The notes under the pieces: generated by a model
Seen by the model: the letters and a program-made list of their open reading frames with translations, nothing else
The model's database searches: none
Told to the model about the DNA's origin: nothing
In this document: positions 24,716 to 37,917 of the stretch, in pieces
How positions within the stretch are numbered: the first letter of the stretch is position 1
How the letters are laid out: each line of letters begins with the position of its first letter
Made by a program: the position numbers and the translations under genes
DNA from: Serilophus lunatus
Taxonomy: Eukaryota; Chordata; Aves; Passeriformes; Eurylaimidae
DNA: 64,000 bases
Reading direction: 5' to 3'
NCBI GenBank assembly: GCA_013399895.1
Contig: VXBA01000910.1
Location: forward strand, 954,525 to 1,018,524

Positions 24716-27700
24716 CTGGCAGGAAATAAACTCAGCAAGCAAAGTTGGTACAGCTATTCAGACATGCCCCAAAAGGGTCCTGTGTTTTCCTCAGGAACTC
24801 CAACAGTTTGAGCAATGCCACACACCTGCCTCCTCCAAGACCAAGGAGCCAGCAATAGAAACCCCCAGCTACTAAAGCACAGGACAGTGAGAAATCTGAG
24901 TGACAAAGCTTGGTCCCAGAACCCAGTTACACACTTCAGTGCTTCTGTCTTCAGATTTGGCACCTTAATCTGCACTGTCATAGGTTGCAAGATCATAGTG
25001 CAATGTGCAAGCATTTTGTGAATAATTTCATCTATTTGTCCTTTCTTCTCCTTTTCCCCTTGTTATTTCACATAAGTGAATATTTTGCTCTGTAACTTGG
25101 CTGAGACTGGATAAACATTTGGGGATTGAAGGGCATTCCTGGTTTCACAGTTTATTCACCCTTTCTTAGAACTATCTGATAGGAGACTTAAGAATATATG
25201 ACTGCAATACATGCATACCTCAATCCCTTCCCACTCCCAGTCCCTGTTACTGATATCCTAGGGATATTCTGTCCAGCAATGATGATCTGATGTTGCACCT
25301 CTGTCTCTAGAACAGATTATGTTCAAACAATGACTGCCAAACCTTTATTTCACCAGTGACTTCAAAGGAGTCAGCTCTTCATAAATTCCATCACCATGAA
25401 ACTTCCCACCAGCAAGAAAATCTGTCAGCCCTGTTCTAAGTGCAAAGTTTGTATCACATCTGCAGCAAATTTATTAATCTCAGCTCTACTCTGTAATGTC
25501 ACACCACTGTGTCATTTTTCTGTTGCATCTCTTGGATGACTTCTCCAATCTAATAGATTTTAACTTCAGAAAGATTTTTTTAAACTTAATATTCACTGCT
25601 TTCTAAGAAATATTTGCTTTACCTTCTGTAGTTATCTGTTTCTGTATTTCCATGACTGGAAAGAACTGTTTTCTATCCTTTGGTGTTTGCATCTTTCAGA
25701 TACTTTTTTATTCATAACTCTTTTACTGTAGAGGACTTTTTCAGTCTTCCATCCTTCTCCATCTATCAAACCATTAGCTTTATTTTGTTGCTGTTCCCTG
25801 AACTTCCTTGGTTTGTCTTCTCCTCTTATGTATCAGACATTAAATATAAATGTACTCTTAAATCCAGGTTTTTTTGCTTTTTATAAGTAATTCCTGGCAT
25901 GGTATTGATATTTTTTTAGATATGACCTCATACAATTATTTTAACCACATCTGATTGAGATTTATTTTTCTTTCTATACTGAATTTATGTAACAGGTCTT
26001 TCTTTGGTTACTTTGGAAAAAGTCACTCTATATACAGAGAAAGAGGAGCCTGAGATGATATTTTGAAACATCATTTCCTTCTTTCTCAGTGTTTACATTC
26101 CTTTTGGTTTATCATGAAGTTCTTGCTATTTGGTTTGTCATTATTGTGTTGGTTACTGATGAAACTGCAGGTAGTTTTAGTGACCTGTGCATTAGCCAAA
26201 GTCCAGGAACTGGTGCAAACTAGAGTGGACTAGCTTGGATTCCCCAAGTCAGGTTGGATAATCAGTTATCACATCCCAGGAGTTCCTGACTTCTGCTTTG
26301 AGCCTCAATACAACAAAGCCTTCTGAAGCCCAACTTGGTCAAGCCTGAGAATGCACATGTATCCACCTCTTGAAATATGGGATCAGAGGACTCTTTAAGA
26401 GTAACAGTCATTGCCTGAAAGTTCAAGTCTGTGTCTCCATAATATATGTCAGATGCTAAAAAAGTTGAATGGCAGTTTTAAACCCTGACTCTACAATAAA
26501 TCAATTACACCTTTACTTTTATCCTTAATTCTCAAAGGGCCTCTTTATCTAGCAGGATCCGAGATGTTTCTGTTAAAAGGCTTTTACAAGTTATTCAAAC
26601 TGCTTAGGGTAGAATTCCTTCTCCTGGGGAATGGCTGCACTTGGCAGTTTCACAGGCTAGGATGCTGTGTGTCTTTGGTGCCTGGAAGAATCCCAAATCC
26701 AGCCGAGTTTATGGAATTAATTGAGAGGTGGCTTGGGTAGAGGAGGAGTGTTTGAGGACAGCAGCAGTAACTATTTTTCCCTGGTGTTGATGGTTATTAA
26801 TCAATCCAACAGTGCCCAATTATTTGATTTGCAAACAGTAATGTCAACTGTGAGCCTCTGAGGACCACTTGTCAAGGTTGTGTTTTTGCCTAACACTTCA
26901 TATGATAACAAAGCCTGAACAAGTGTTGTATTTTCTCAGTCAGAGGTGTTTGAATTCAGTATCAATTAACCAACTTGTTAAATGCTTCAATTAAAATTTA
27001 ACAAATTAGTCCAACTGAAATGCAACCATTGTTTGTGTTTGCTTAATCAGTCTAAAGACTCCTGATTTCAGGCCACAGTCAGGAAAAAATGCTGGAAGTT
27101 GGAATTAGTGTTTTTTGTCACTCATACTTGCAGGACTGGCTCTGAAACTCGGGAAGTCAATTGAATGTGTATCATTTCTGAACAGGCATGTTTCATATTG
27201 ACAGGTACAGATGGTCTCTGTCCTTCCAGGGCTCTGGGGAAAGGCCCAGTATGGACTCATGGGAGTAGCCACAGAGGTGGCCAAGATGAAGAGCTCAGGA
27301 TACTGGAGAACCTCTCTTTTCTGTGACCTGTATGTGCCAGGAGTGTGTGCCAGGCCTCTCCCTCTGCCCAGGCAGTCTCTTCAGTCTATCCCTGCTTCCT
27401 AACCTTTATCCCTTCTACTGCCTTGTCTTCACTGCTTCAATTCTGTCTTCTGTCCTTCCTCTGGTCCTCACCAAAGGAATGACAGAATATTTTGCTACCA
27501 TCATGGCAATACCAGCAGCTTTTGCTTTGACTTTGTGTTTTACTCTTTCTGTCTGCCCCTCACTACTCTCTCCAAACTATAGAAATGAAAAGTATCCCTT
27601 CAGTTCCCAGTTCCATGGAGTCCTGCTCTTGACTGTCTTATCACAAAATCCCACATACTTCAAAATCTCAGTGTTTTCCAAGACATATCTGCTCTTGGCC

Positions 27701-28978
27701 ATGTCTGTATATTAATGGCTTTTAAAATAGCAGCAACAACAAAGGAACAAAAGTTTACTTTTTATTTTTCATATGTTATAAACTTTAGGTAGTGAAACAG
27801 AATTCTTGCACAGACTCTGCTTCTGAGAAATAGATCTGTTCCACTCATGCCCAGCATGACAACAGTACACTCTGGAAATGATTGTAGCCTTGTCATTCAA
27901 AAATGCTGTATTTTTCTAAAAGGTATAGTTAAAAAATACCTTGAAAGCAACTTTACCTGCTTATTTTGAAAATGTATTTATTCTTCTTTGCTGCAACAAT
28001 CAGCAGACTTTCATGCAAACAAAGTCAAAATAAAAGAGATGGCTTGATGATGATTTCAAGGAGAAACTGGAAGAAACATAGCCAGTCAGCACAATGCCTG
28101 TGAAAGGCCATATTAAATGAGGAGTGTTGCCCTGTTCTGTACCAGGTTAACTAAAAAGAATGTTTCCAATGTTCTCTATACAGACAGTAAGAACATGCTG
28201 CAGGGAAAAATTCAAAATAAGCTGCTACATATGAGCTCCTCACCACACTTAATCTTAGCAGAGCACAGGTGCAAAACACTACAAGATGCACCAGCATTGT
28301 CCATGAGAGCAGTACAAACTGCTTTACAACAAACAAGCTGTGAGGAAAACAGTACAGAATAAATATTCTGCAAAACTGTGCCCCAAAATGTGTTGTATAA
28401 TAAGCCACTTAGTAAATACTAGAAGCTTTCTTCTTAATCCATCTGTCACATGCTTTTAATAGCTGAAAATAATTAACTGCTCACCATTGCTCAACAAGTA
28501 GGGGTCTATTTGAAATCACTTAATAACAGAAACAAGGGGAGCAGAAAGACAAGGTACTGAAAATTTCATCTGGTGTCTGAAAACAGAATTTAATCGCATT
28601 AATTTCTGTGTTGGAGAGCCCAGATTCAGAAGAAAGAAAAGAAATGCTTCTGAGATGGAATTTACTGTTTGGGTAGAGGAGAAATTCTGAAGAAATTTGC
28701 TAAAGCATTACATGGTGTTGTTTGATGATAAGAGAATAAAGCATCATTCTGTCACTCTCTAATATGGATTCTATCTGTTGTTCAGTACTAAAAGCTGAGA
28801 ATAGAATATTAAACTTTCGTTTGTATTTAGCAATTCAAGTATGTGTTTTCAAGGTGAACTTAAAAACCCAAGAGTGTTATGCTGTCCCTAACCTTTTCTC
28901 TTTGTGTCCCTGCAAGAGAATGTGGCCACTGCTGAATTCACCGCAGCATCCCCCCAGATACCATCTTCCTTTCTTCTG
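24716..28978. other. 5' region of gene B and 3' flank of gene C
   Basis: It should hold gene B exon 1 and the promoter. Two minus-strand short exons with an ATG and a phase-0 donor were found. 27504-27472 reads MMVAKYSVIPL and ends at GTGAGG, with a G at -3 of the ATG. The other reads MTVQIKVPNLKTEALKC and ends at the weak donor GTAACT near 24,927. Neither is supported beyond phase. No other gene or repeat family was recognised, and the 3' UTR of gene C falls just below 28,979. Confidence 0.4.
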
Positions 28979-31900
28979 CTACAATGTGGTGGTTTTGATC
29001 TCTTCAGGGCCTTTATAAAAACCTGCACGGGTCTTAGTTTTGAAGTTCCGTTTCTTGAATTCCTCTGAGATTTCCAGGAAGGATTTTCCCTTTGTCTCAG
29101 GAAGGAAAAACCCGACGTAGAGCGCAGTGCAGACACAGACCACGAGGAATGGGACGTAGCAGAAATGTGCTAGACTTTTCTGAGGAGGAGATAAAAAACA
29201 AGGCTGTGTTGGTGACATTCTCTGTGATGACAAATAGGCTGCTAATCCCTGTTCCTGCATGGACTGAGGTCACCTAGGGAGTATTTCTGTGCACCCTGGT
29301 GAGGGTCTCATATGCCTGGAGGCAACAGCTCCCTAGCAGGGGTTGGTAGATTTGACAAAGTAAGAATAGTATTTCAAAATGTCTTTTTCTGTCTTTCTCT
29401 CCGTATATAATTATTGAGAATGGGAAGCCTCAGAGACAGGAATGTATATTGTGGAGTTCTGCTCCCTTTCACTTCAGGAAATAGTGCCAGGAAGCCAAAG
29501 GATATTACATCACATTTTTAGTCCCAGCTGTTCTCAGCCATGGACAGAGGAGTAATATTGGTCATCCACACCCCAAATCAATCTTCTCCCAGCCTGAAAT
29601 CAGAAACTCCATAGAAAACACGGAGAAAGTTTGTTTTAAAGGAGTTCTGGCCACTTCCCTCATAAAGATACTTCTCATAGCAGTGCTATCCTGCTGCTTG
29701 CAATATTCTCTTTTCCTGGCCACTATCAGCGCCTTTTTCTTGTACAGAGCACTAAAGAGCTGCAGGTGACTGGTTTGCCTTGGGAACGCACCACGATGAA
29801 TGGAAAGGCTGTTCCCACCAGAAACAGGTTGAACCAGATCAGGGAGCCACAGATCATGTAAGCAGCTGGCCGGGACATTTGATCAAAAACCTCCGTGGGC
29901 AGAACTCCTGTTACTCCAGCTGGGGAAAGAAATGGCAAGAAAATTAATACTAGAGTTGATATTAACAGCAAGAGAACACATCATAACAAGAAAATCCAAT
30001 ATGAAATAGAAGAGAACAGTAAATTATTATTCAGTAAATTATTGTCACTAGTCAACAGGGCCAGAAGGAGTGGTAATAGAGATTAACTGTAGGGGGAATT
30101 TTTAGGTTAAATACTAAGGACTGGCTAATTACTCAAACTTTCTCACGTTAGCATGAACTGCCAGGAAAGATTTTGTAATCCACATTATTCTTACCAGGAC
30201 CAAATGGTGAGAAAGGCTTATAATTAATTCAACCCCATGGCATTCTAGGGACCAGGACAAGAAATTATTGCCAACTCGTGTTGGCCTGTGACATGGGTCA
30301 GTTTGTTCTATTCTTACCTGCCTTCCTCCAAACTCATGTAAGCAAACAGAGCCTCACATCTAGTCACACACCACACAAACAGTCTCTGTATCACCCCCAC
30401 AACCACAGAAACTAATGGATTCTGCCAAGGAAATGCATGTTAGTAGGCTAACAAAGAGATTTAGAATTTGTGCTCCCAGGTATCTGCAAGTAAGTGATCA
30501 GATGACATAACCACCAATCTCTTGGGTTAGAAATGCTGGTTTGTAGCCCTAATGAACTGGGTAGCAAATCATAACCTTGTCATCTGTTTAACACAAGAAT
30601 CACTCCCAAGTGCCTTGGCCTTACAGCCACGATGGCTGTGAGGAGGAATGACACAGAGAAGGGCCTTGCACAGCACAGACTTTCAGGGGCATGCAGTGCA
30701 AGCCCCTTTGAAAGAGCTGAACACTGCAGGCAGAAATTGCCTCGTTCCTTTGAGCATGCTGTGGCTATAGAGGATCTGAGAGTTTCCATAAGCTGCTTGC
30801 ACACATCTCCAAACCCCTGCAGCACCCAAAATTTTCACTGAAAACACTGAGGGAACTGACCTGGTCCGATTCCAAAGCTCAGGATATAGGCGAAAATGCA
30901 GGCCATGCTGAGATAAGGCATCCAGCTAATCTGAGTCTACAGCCACAGAGACCAATGGAAAACCAGTGAGGGCACTTGAACTTATCTGCCACCACTGAAT
31001 ACCCCAGCCATAAAAAAGGCAAAGCCCAACTCCATTCCACTTTAATAATTAAGTGAGGTTTGTTACCTGCTGGCTCAGAGCAACCATGAAGACAATGGCC
31101 CATCCTGCCATGAAGATGTATCCCCCCAGCAGCAGAGGCCTCCGACCAGCATAATCTATAACCATGTTCTGTACAAAGTAACACAGTGAAATTAAGCAAG
31201 ATAATTGACCTGTGTTTAGATTTCCTGCCTGTTCCCTCTTCCCATTTCATTACTCCATGCCTAGTTCACTCTACAACCATTGTAAGGTTGTCATCTGCTC
31301 TTAGCCAAAAAACAAAGAAAAGCCAAAGGAAAGGTCTAGAGTCAGGAGTTAGGCAAGAAGGGTGTTCAGGGAGATGAGAATGTCCTAGCTGCAGCCTAAA
31401 TCCTGGCACTGTCCATATGGACACAAAGCATGAGAGTTACACTCTTTAATGATTTCAGACAGTGATGATGATCCAAACACTTCTGCATTAGCCTGTCTGG
31501 CTGTGGGTGCTGACAGATGGCCTGGCTGCTGTGTTTTAAGGGCTCCCTTGGCATGAAAAGCGATGTAAACCCAAAATTTGTTGTTGAAAGCCTCCACACT
31601 GCCAGCAGAGTGCATTAAGAGTCTCACACATGTGACCGACGCGATCAGTTCACAGCTCCCTGTGCCAATTACAACATACGGGATTTTGTCCTGAGGAATT
31701 CCAGCCTCTTGGAACACATAGGCTGCATAAAAATACATCTGCAGAGAGAAGAAAGGAGAAAGCTGTAAGGGAAAACATCTGAAAATGCATCCCATTGTTC
31801 CTCCTGAAGGACCGTGCAGAGAGTAACCGATGTGCTGTCACACAGGAGAGCATCCTTGTGAATCTTTCCATAATGCACAGGTGTACTTCAGGAACCAAAC

Positions 31901-34900
31901 GTCTGAGGTTTGAAGATCTCCACAGGCAGACAGACACTATTTGTTCTTTTCCTGCAGACACATTGTTAAAGCCAAGAGCTCTCACATCCCACAACCCAGC
32001 AGTGCCACTGACTCCTGTGCCAGGTGCTTACCGAGTCATTCCCACAGAGCTGCATGGCACTGCTCAGCACCACGATGCTCACCAGCTGCCACCTCAGAGA
32101 TGGATTTTGGAAGAGCTCCCACGGGTTCTTTGCTCTCTGACCTTTAACAGCAGCCTGTTCAGCCAGCATCTCTTCCAGCTCTGCACTCAGGTCCCTGGTG
32201 CCTCTGAGCTTCTGCAGTGCTGCAAGGACAAGGGAACCACTTACTCCTGAGTTTTACCTGCTGCCCTACAGAGTCTGTGACCATGCTCTTACCTCCACAG
32301 AAATGGCCAGCTGTAGTGCAGCCACTTGAGAGATCTGGGGGAAAGGGTGTGCAAATCCCTCCTCATTTTTTTCACAACAAAATATTTCCCATCAGTGCCA
32401 TTTCAGAAGCTGTACTTCTGACTCAGATCTCAAATGACTTCCCTGGGAAATGCAGGCAGTTGTTTTTGGTACACAGCACATACTTCCCAGGAATTTCAGC
32501 AGTCTGCATATGAGGATTTGTGTGCTACAAATCTAAGCAAATCCTTTAATACGAATTGGCTTCAGATTTGCTCATGATCTCTTCAACTAGCATTTATTCC
32601 TCTTCATAGTTGCAAAACATATTTGCCACTGTGAACACAAGTCTCACCTTTTGACCCTACTGTCGTAGGAAAAAAAGTATTTTGTAGGAAGATGTCTTTC
32701 AATTACCTCAATACATCAAATATATTTAAGATTATAGAATGTTTTTTAGTTTGGATGGAGGAAGTGATATGTATGACTTGGTATGACACTTCTTATATGC
32801 TAAAATTGTAGCACCATTCCAAAATTTTTGGGCCCAAGTCTGTGCACAAAAGCAAGATGCCAAAAAGTATACATTCATCTGTATTCAGAATTACTGTAGT
32901 TGCTCATACAAATACACACCCAACCACCATTTGGGCACTGTTTTAATTACAAACATTAATGGCACCAAATATGGTCCTCTGGTTTAGAAAAACATTATCT
33001 GTAGAACTAGTGACATAGCCATGGTATGGGCTTAAAGCCTTTATGTTCTTCTAAGAAGGCTGGCAGAGTCACCAAACAGAGTATTTGTGGGAAGGAGGTG
33101 TGTTTCAATCTGTTTTGGACTGAACTCCCTGGATGTGTGTTAAGGATATGCAATCAACCTTCTCACTGTTAATCTGCCCAGTCAGTACATCTCACGGGCT
33201 CAGTGAGGAGCCAACAGTCACCCCAGCCTCACCAGAGATGCAGGATTCTTTGTCTCCACGGTCAATCAGGAGGTATCTGGGACTTTCAGGGAACCAAGGC
33301 AGACTTGTGAGCTGGATTAGGGCAGGCACAACATTGCTTGCTAAAAGGAATGGCCAGCTCTCCTCCCCTCCTAGGAGCTCCCTAGAATAAAAAAAAAGAG
33401 ACAAACATAATTTACACAGTACATTTTTACAACCTGGCAAAAGCCCAGCATCCTCTGCTGCACTGGAAAACAATGAGAAGGGCAGTAAAGAGAAAAGAAA
33501 TAATGAACAAGTGAGCTTTTTCCTTTAAATTACCTGAGTCCAACAACCTGCCCCAGCATCAACCCCAGTGCTGTAAACGATGCAGATGTCAAGGCCACAA
33601 CTCCTCTGAGCTTCTTTGGGGCACTTTCTGCCAGATACATAGGTTGAATGTTCATGCTCACACCTGGGCAAGGCAGACAAACAGCTTGTGGGCAGAGGTG
33701 ACAAGGATAAATGAAGCCATCTCTTGAGGCTGGCAGCTGCACTTTTCTGTTGCAGATCATGTGATAACTAATCTACCAGTGCTCATTATTTGCCCAAACT
33801 TCCAATTTCACTCATATTCCTTATATAAGCTACTAAACACACATTTCTATTCTCATCAGTAGTAGTGCATAATGAAACTGGAACCTGTCAGGGCCCAAGT
33901 CCTATGGTCTTTTCAGCACCAACTCCAAGGTTATATGCTTCCCTCTACTTCCTCATTTTGAAAGGATTATCATATTTTAAGTCATTTATATCAATCATTA
34001 TTTCCTTGCATGAATTTCTACAAGAGCTTTAATGTTGATTCTCATGCTGATGAGTGACTGACAATCTTACAAGTGGATAGGGATCAATTTTCAGCTCAAA
34101 TCCTCCCCATGCACAGAGATACTCAGATGTATTACACAAAAACCCTGCCTGTGTATGCTTTTAAAAAAAAGCCCCTAGAAGCAAAATATAAAATCTATGT
34201 ATACAGCTTCTAAATGCACTTACATGTGTATGGTCAGCCTAGAGGATTAACTGCTTTACTCTCTTGCATCTTTCCTATTTAAATATCTTCTAATTGTTAC
34301 CTGTTATCACCTTTGTCCTACTATGTTTTTCATGTTGCCATACCTGCATTCATGCCAGTAAAAAATCTGCTGAGCATAATCATTTCAAAGGATTTTGCCA
34401 TTCTGCTGAATCCTGACAAGGCTGCAGCTATGATCACAAAGATATTGTTCAGCAGCAGGGACATCTTCCTTCAGGGAGAAGAGACAGTTGTGAGCAAATG
34501 TGTGTCAGGTTTACTTGTCACATAAAACATTCCAAGGTGGGCTCAGCCCCACCACAGAATATCCTGGTTATCCAGAGCCCTGTGTGAGGTGTCTGTGTGC
34601 CACAGGGGGACTCTGCAGTGATGGCTTTGGCCACACTGAGGGCACCATCACATCCTCACCTGGATTCAGGGCTCACACACAGTTTCTATTTGAATGGAGA
34701 GAAATATTCCTTTGCTAAGCCATGAGCATTTTGATTTGAAAATGCTAATTTGTTGAAACAGGCGTTTTTTCATGTCATAGTATGATTGTTGTTGAATTTT
34801 GTTTAAAAGTTTTTCTGTGTCTCAGGAGAAATTTTTGTTGAAAACCAGGGGACAAAAAAAAAGCTCTTTTGACCCATAGTAGCCAGTAATTCTCTCTAGT

Positions 34901-37900
34901 CCTGGCTCGCTGCCTCACCAGCCAGTCTTTCTTTCTCTTATTCATAATGGGATATGGTTTTATTCCAAACCAGTACAGGGTGAAAAACATAAAATTTTAA
35001 TTGGATAAGGAAGCTATATCCTTTCCAGATCTTCATAATCATGAAGGAAGTGAGCCACTGGAGACAGCCATCCAACCCCACCTCAAACTAGAATGGTGCC
35101 AGCTCCATCATACAAGAGGAACAAAGCAAAGTGTTACCACACAGAAGAAAATGTTGGGGTCAAGACAAAGGGAGGCAAAATTGGTATCAGGTAGCTTCCC
35201 ATCAACTCACACTGTTAATGCCAGACTGGTCTGTTATGGAAAACATGTTTTTCATTAGAGAGCACTAGTGGGTATTGTGCTGTAGAGCTCCTAATTCCTC
35301 TCAGACTAATGGAACCTGCAAGGCTTAAACTAAACTCCAGCACTCTCTTACCTTCCCAACATGATGGCCATGGGGCCAGCAACCACAGCCCCAGTGAGGC
35401 CTCCCAGAGGATATGCAGAGACAGTGAAAGACCACAGCAGCAGGATCACATTGCTCTCCAGGGGAACACCTGTGCGCTCCAGCCAGGTTGTGTTCATGAA
35501 CCTCTGGATGTACTGAGAGAGAAGGACAGTGTTGAGTAACCATGACACAAAGATGAGGGACACTGAGAAAAAAAAAAAAGGCTGCCTTATTAATCTATTT
35601 ATTCTGTGTTTATGCCTCCCATCTACTCCAATTCTTAGATATGTTTTTTTAACAGAGTGTAAAACTGTTTCTGTTGAAAAGTTGCACTTGGTTCATATCT
35701 GTATGTAGCTATCTTGGATAATTTAAAAATAAATTTCATGGGTCCCAGTTTGAATCTAATGGCAAAAATCAAATTCAGAGGATGCAGGTTAGAAAATTTT
35801 AGAGCTATATTGCTAAAGCAGCTGAAACAAAGCTTTTGAATAAGTTTTTGTGACACTAGGTCCTGCTCAAGGGTGGCTCTTGACAACAAAGTCCTGTACC
35901 CCAGATGTGAATTATACAGATGGAACAACACATCTTTCCCTTCTGTCCCTCAGCAGCAACAGCCTTCAGATTTTCAGTGGCACATCTCTGTTCATAGTCT
36001 AACAGAGCCACTGAGGAAGGGTCTGTCTCAAGAGGGGGCCCTCAGTCTAATAGTACTTACTGATGCTGGAGCATTGATGTTGGAGATGTTGTAACCATAT
36101 TGGAATGTGCCTCCAATCCCAGCAGAACATATTGTCAGGATCAGGATCTTGTTCTGAAGCTGCAGAAGAGGGACAAAAAGTGGATAGCTTCCTTGCACAG
36201 AATAAAATTACTCAACAGATATTTGGATCATTCACCTTTGAGGTGGGGGATTTTCTCGTGGCCATGTATATCCAGTGCATTTGTGATTCACTGGCATGCT
36301 ATTTTGTCTACATTTTCATGATAACACAAATTTTAGATTAAAATAGAGTGCCTTTCCTATGGTGCTGCACGTGTTGAACATCTCTCAGCTGAACTTTCTC
36401 ATTGCAGTTATTTCTATATGTTCTTGTGTTTAACACTCTGTAATTGTGCATTCAGTATTATGATATGGGTGTACTATGTGGCAGACAGTGGGTCCTGTGC
36501 CATGTTCTGTTCTCCTTGAGGACATTTGTTCATCAGGATTGCCCAGTGCTCATACTGCCAACTCACACTGCTGCTGTGCCTTGGGAAGCACAGGCAGGAG
36601 AACGGGGCTGCCTCACTCAGCACCACGGGATCAGCTCCTGGTATAAAAATGAGGTCTCTTGACTTTTGGAAGGGTGTAGAACGAGCTGTCCTGGTCTAGT
36701 ATGGCAGCTGACAGCTCATTGGCAGGCTGACAGCAAAAAAAGTATCTTTTTCCACTACTTTTTGCCTCTGTCTTTGACTTCCCCATTTGCAGGTGAAATC
36801 CTGTGACAGGCAAGCTGTGCCCTGAGGGTGTCCTTGGACTGGCAGCACTGTGCCCTGTCTCAAGACCACTCTGAGCATGGTGGGGACCCCTGACCTTTAG
36901 GCTGACACCTCCCACACAGTGTTTTGGGTGGCCCAGGGCCAGCACTGTCTTTGCCAGCACCCTGCTTAAAAACCCCTCCCACTGGGAAAGCTCCAGTGTA
37001 ACATGAACAGCCCATGCTCGGGCTTGGCTCTTTGCCAGTCAGTGCAGGGCACCTCAGGCCAAATTGTGTTTTGCTACATCAATATGACCCCATTGACCCT
37101 GAGAACCTGAGTAACCCAAAGCTGGGGAGTTCTTTTTGCTCTACCTCCTCATTTTCTTCTTACAGAGCCCCTTACCAAAGAAAAGGAAAGTTTAGATGAG
37201 TCTTGCAACAGCTCTAAAGCCACAAATTCAAATAATCTTAGATTTTGATTTTCCTCAAAGCCTTTTCTTGTAAATAGCTTCCATACCAGCCTGAGACAGG
37301 ACATTCCCCCAGGACAGAAATAAAGCCAGACTGTTCCAACACTGCAGCAAGAAGAGGCTGAGCTCTCTCCTGTCCCAGTTAGAAGCAACCACATTTTGCT
37401 CACACTTTCCATGGCTACATCACTTCAATGCCAGCTAAGGATTGTGCACCTGGTACCTCTGCCCTTCCTAGTTACTCCAGGTCTCCAAGTGAGAGAGATT
37501 TCCTTTCCCTACAAAAGCAAATTCCTTTTCAGCTCACGATGCCTAGGAATGTACCACTCCTCCTGCTTTCATTAGAGAGCACATCCCCTATAGGTTCTGT
37601 GCCACAGACACAAAAGGAAACTGGTTTGTTTCTTCCTTCAGGAGCCACCAAACAGTTCTGTGCTCAGAGATGAGCTGTATTTATGGAATGACCTTCCCAA
37701 GCCTTCCTTAATGCTCAGCTTCTGCACTGTTTTCCCAGCCACAGCAAAGGTGTGCAGGTGCCTTGAGAGCCATTATTCTGTCAGCTTTATCCCAAGGACT
37801 GAGTGGAAAAATAATTCTATGAGAACCTGATAGTACCTACACGAGCTTATAAAAATTCAAACTCAAAAAGAAAATAATAGGAAAATAGATGTTTACCAGT

Positions 37901-37917
37901 CTCTGCAGCTTGTTCAT
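28979..37917 (-). CDS. SLC2A11: solute carrier family 2 member 11 (GLUT11)
   Basis: Class II facilitative hexose transporter, 12 membrane segments. Complete model: exon 1 37897-37917 (MNKLQRL), then 36061-36159, 35352-35512, 34344-34468, 33534-33663, 33233-33381, 32032-32219, 31628-31738, 31067-31168, 30861-30936, 29792-29919, 28979-29179 (stop TAG 28981-28979). The total is 1,491 bp, 496 aa, the usual GLUT11 length. Motifs: GIGGTFQYGYNISNINAP (TM1), LGR/KMSLL, NIQPMYLAESAPKKLRG (loop 4-5), GQVVGLR (TM5, substrate Gln kept), ELLGG, PESPRYLLID, QLCGNDS (TM7), AGRRPLLLGGY, FGIGPG, FFLPETKGK. These closely match the mammalian GLUT11 pattern, and the neighbour DERL3 agrees with the mammalian order. 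One small deviation is SRFF in place of GR(L/F) in TM4. All donors and acceptors are GT-AG, and exon 1 has a GTAAAC donor. Confidence 0.96.
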
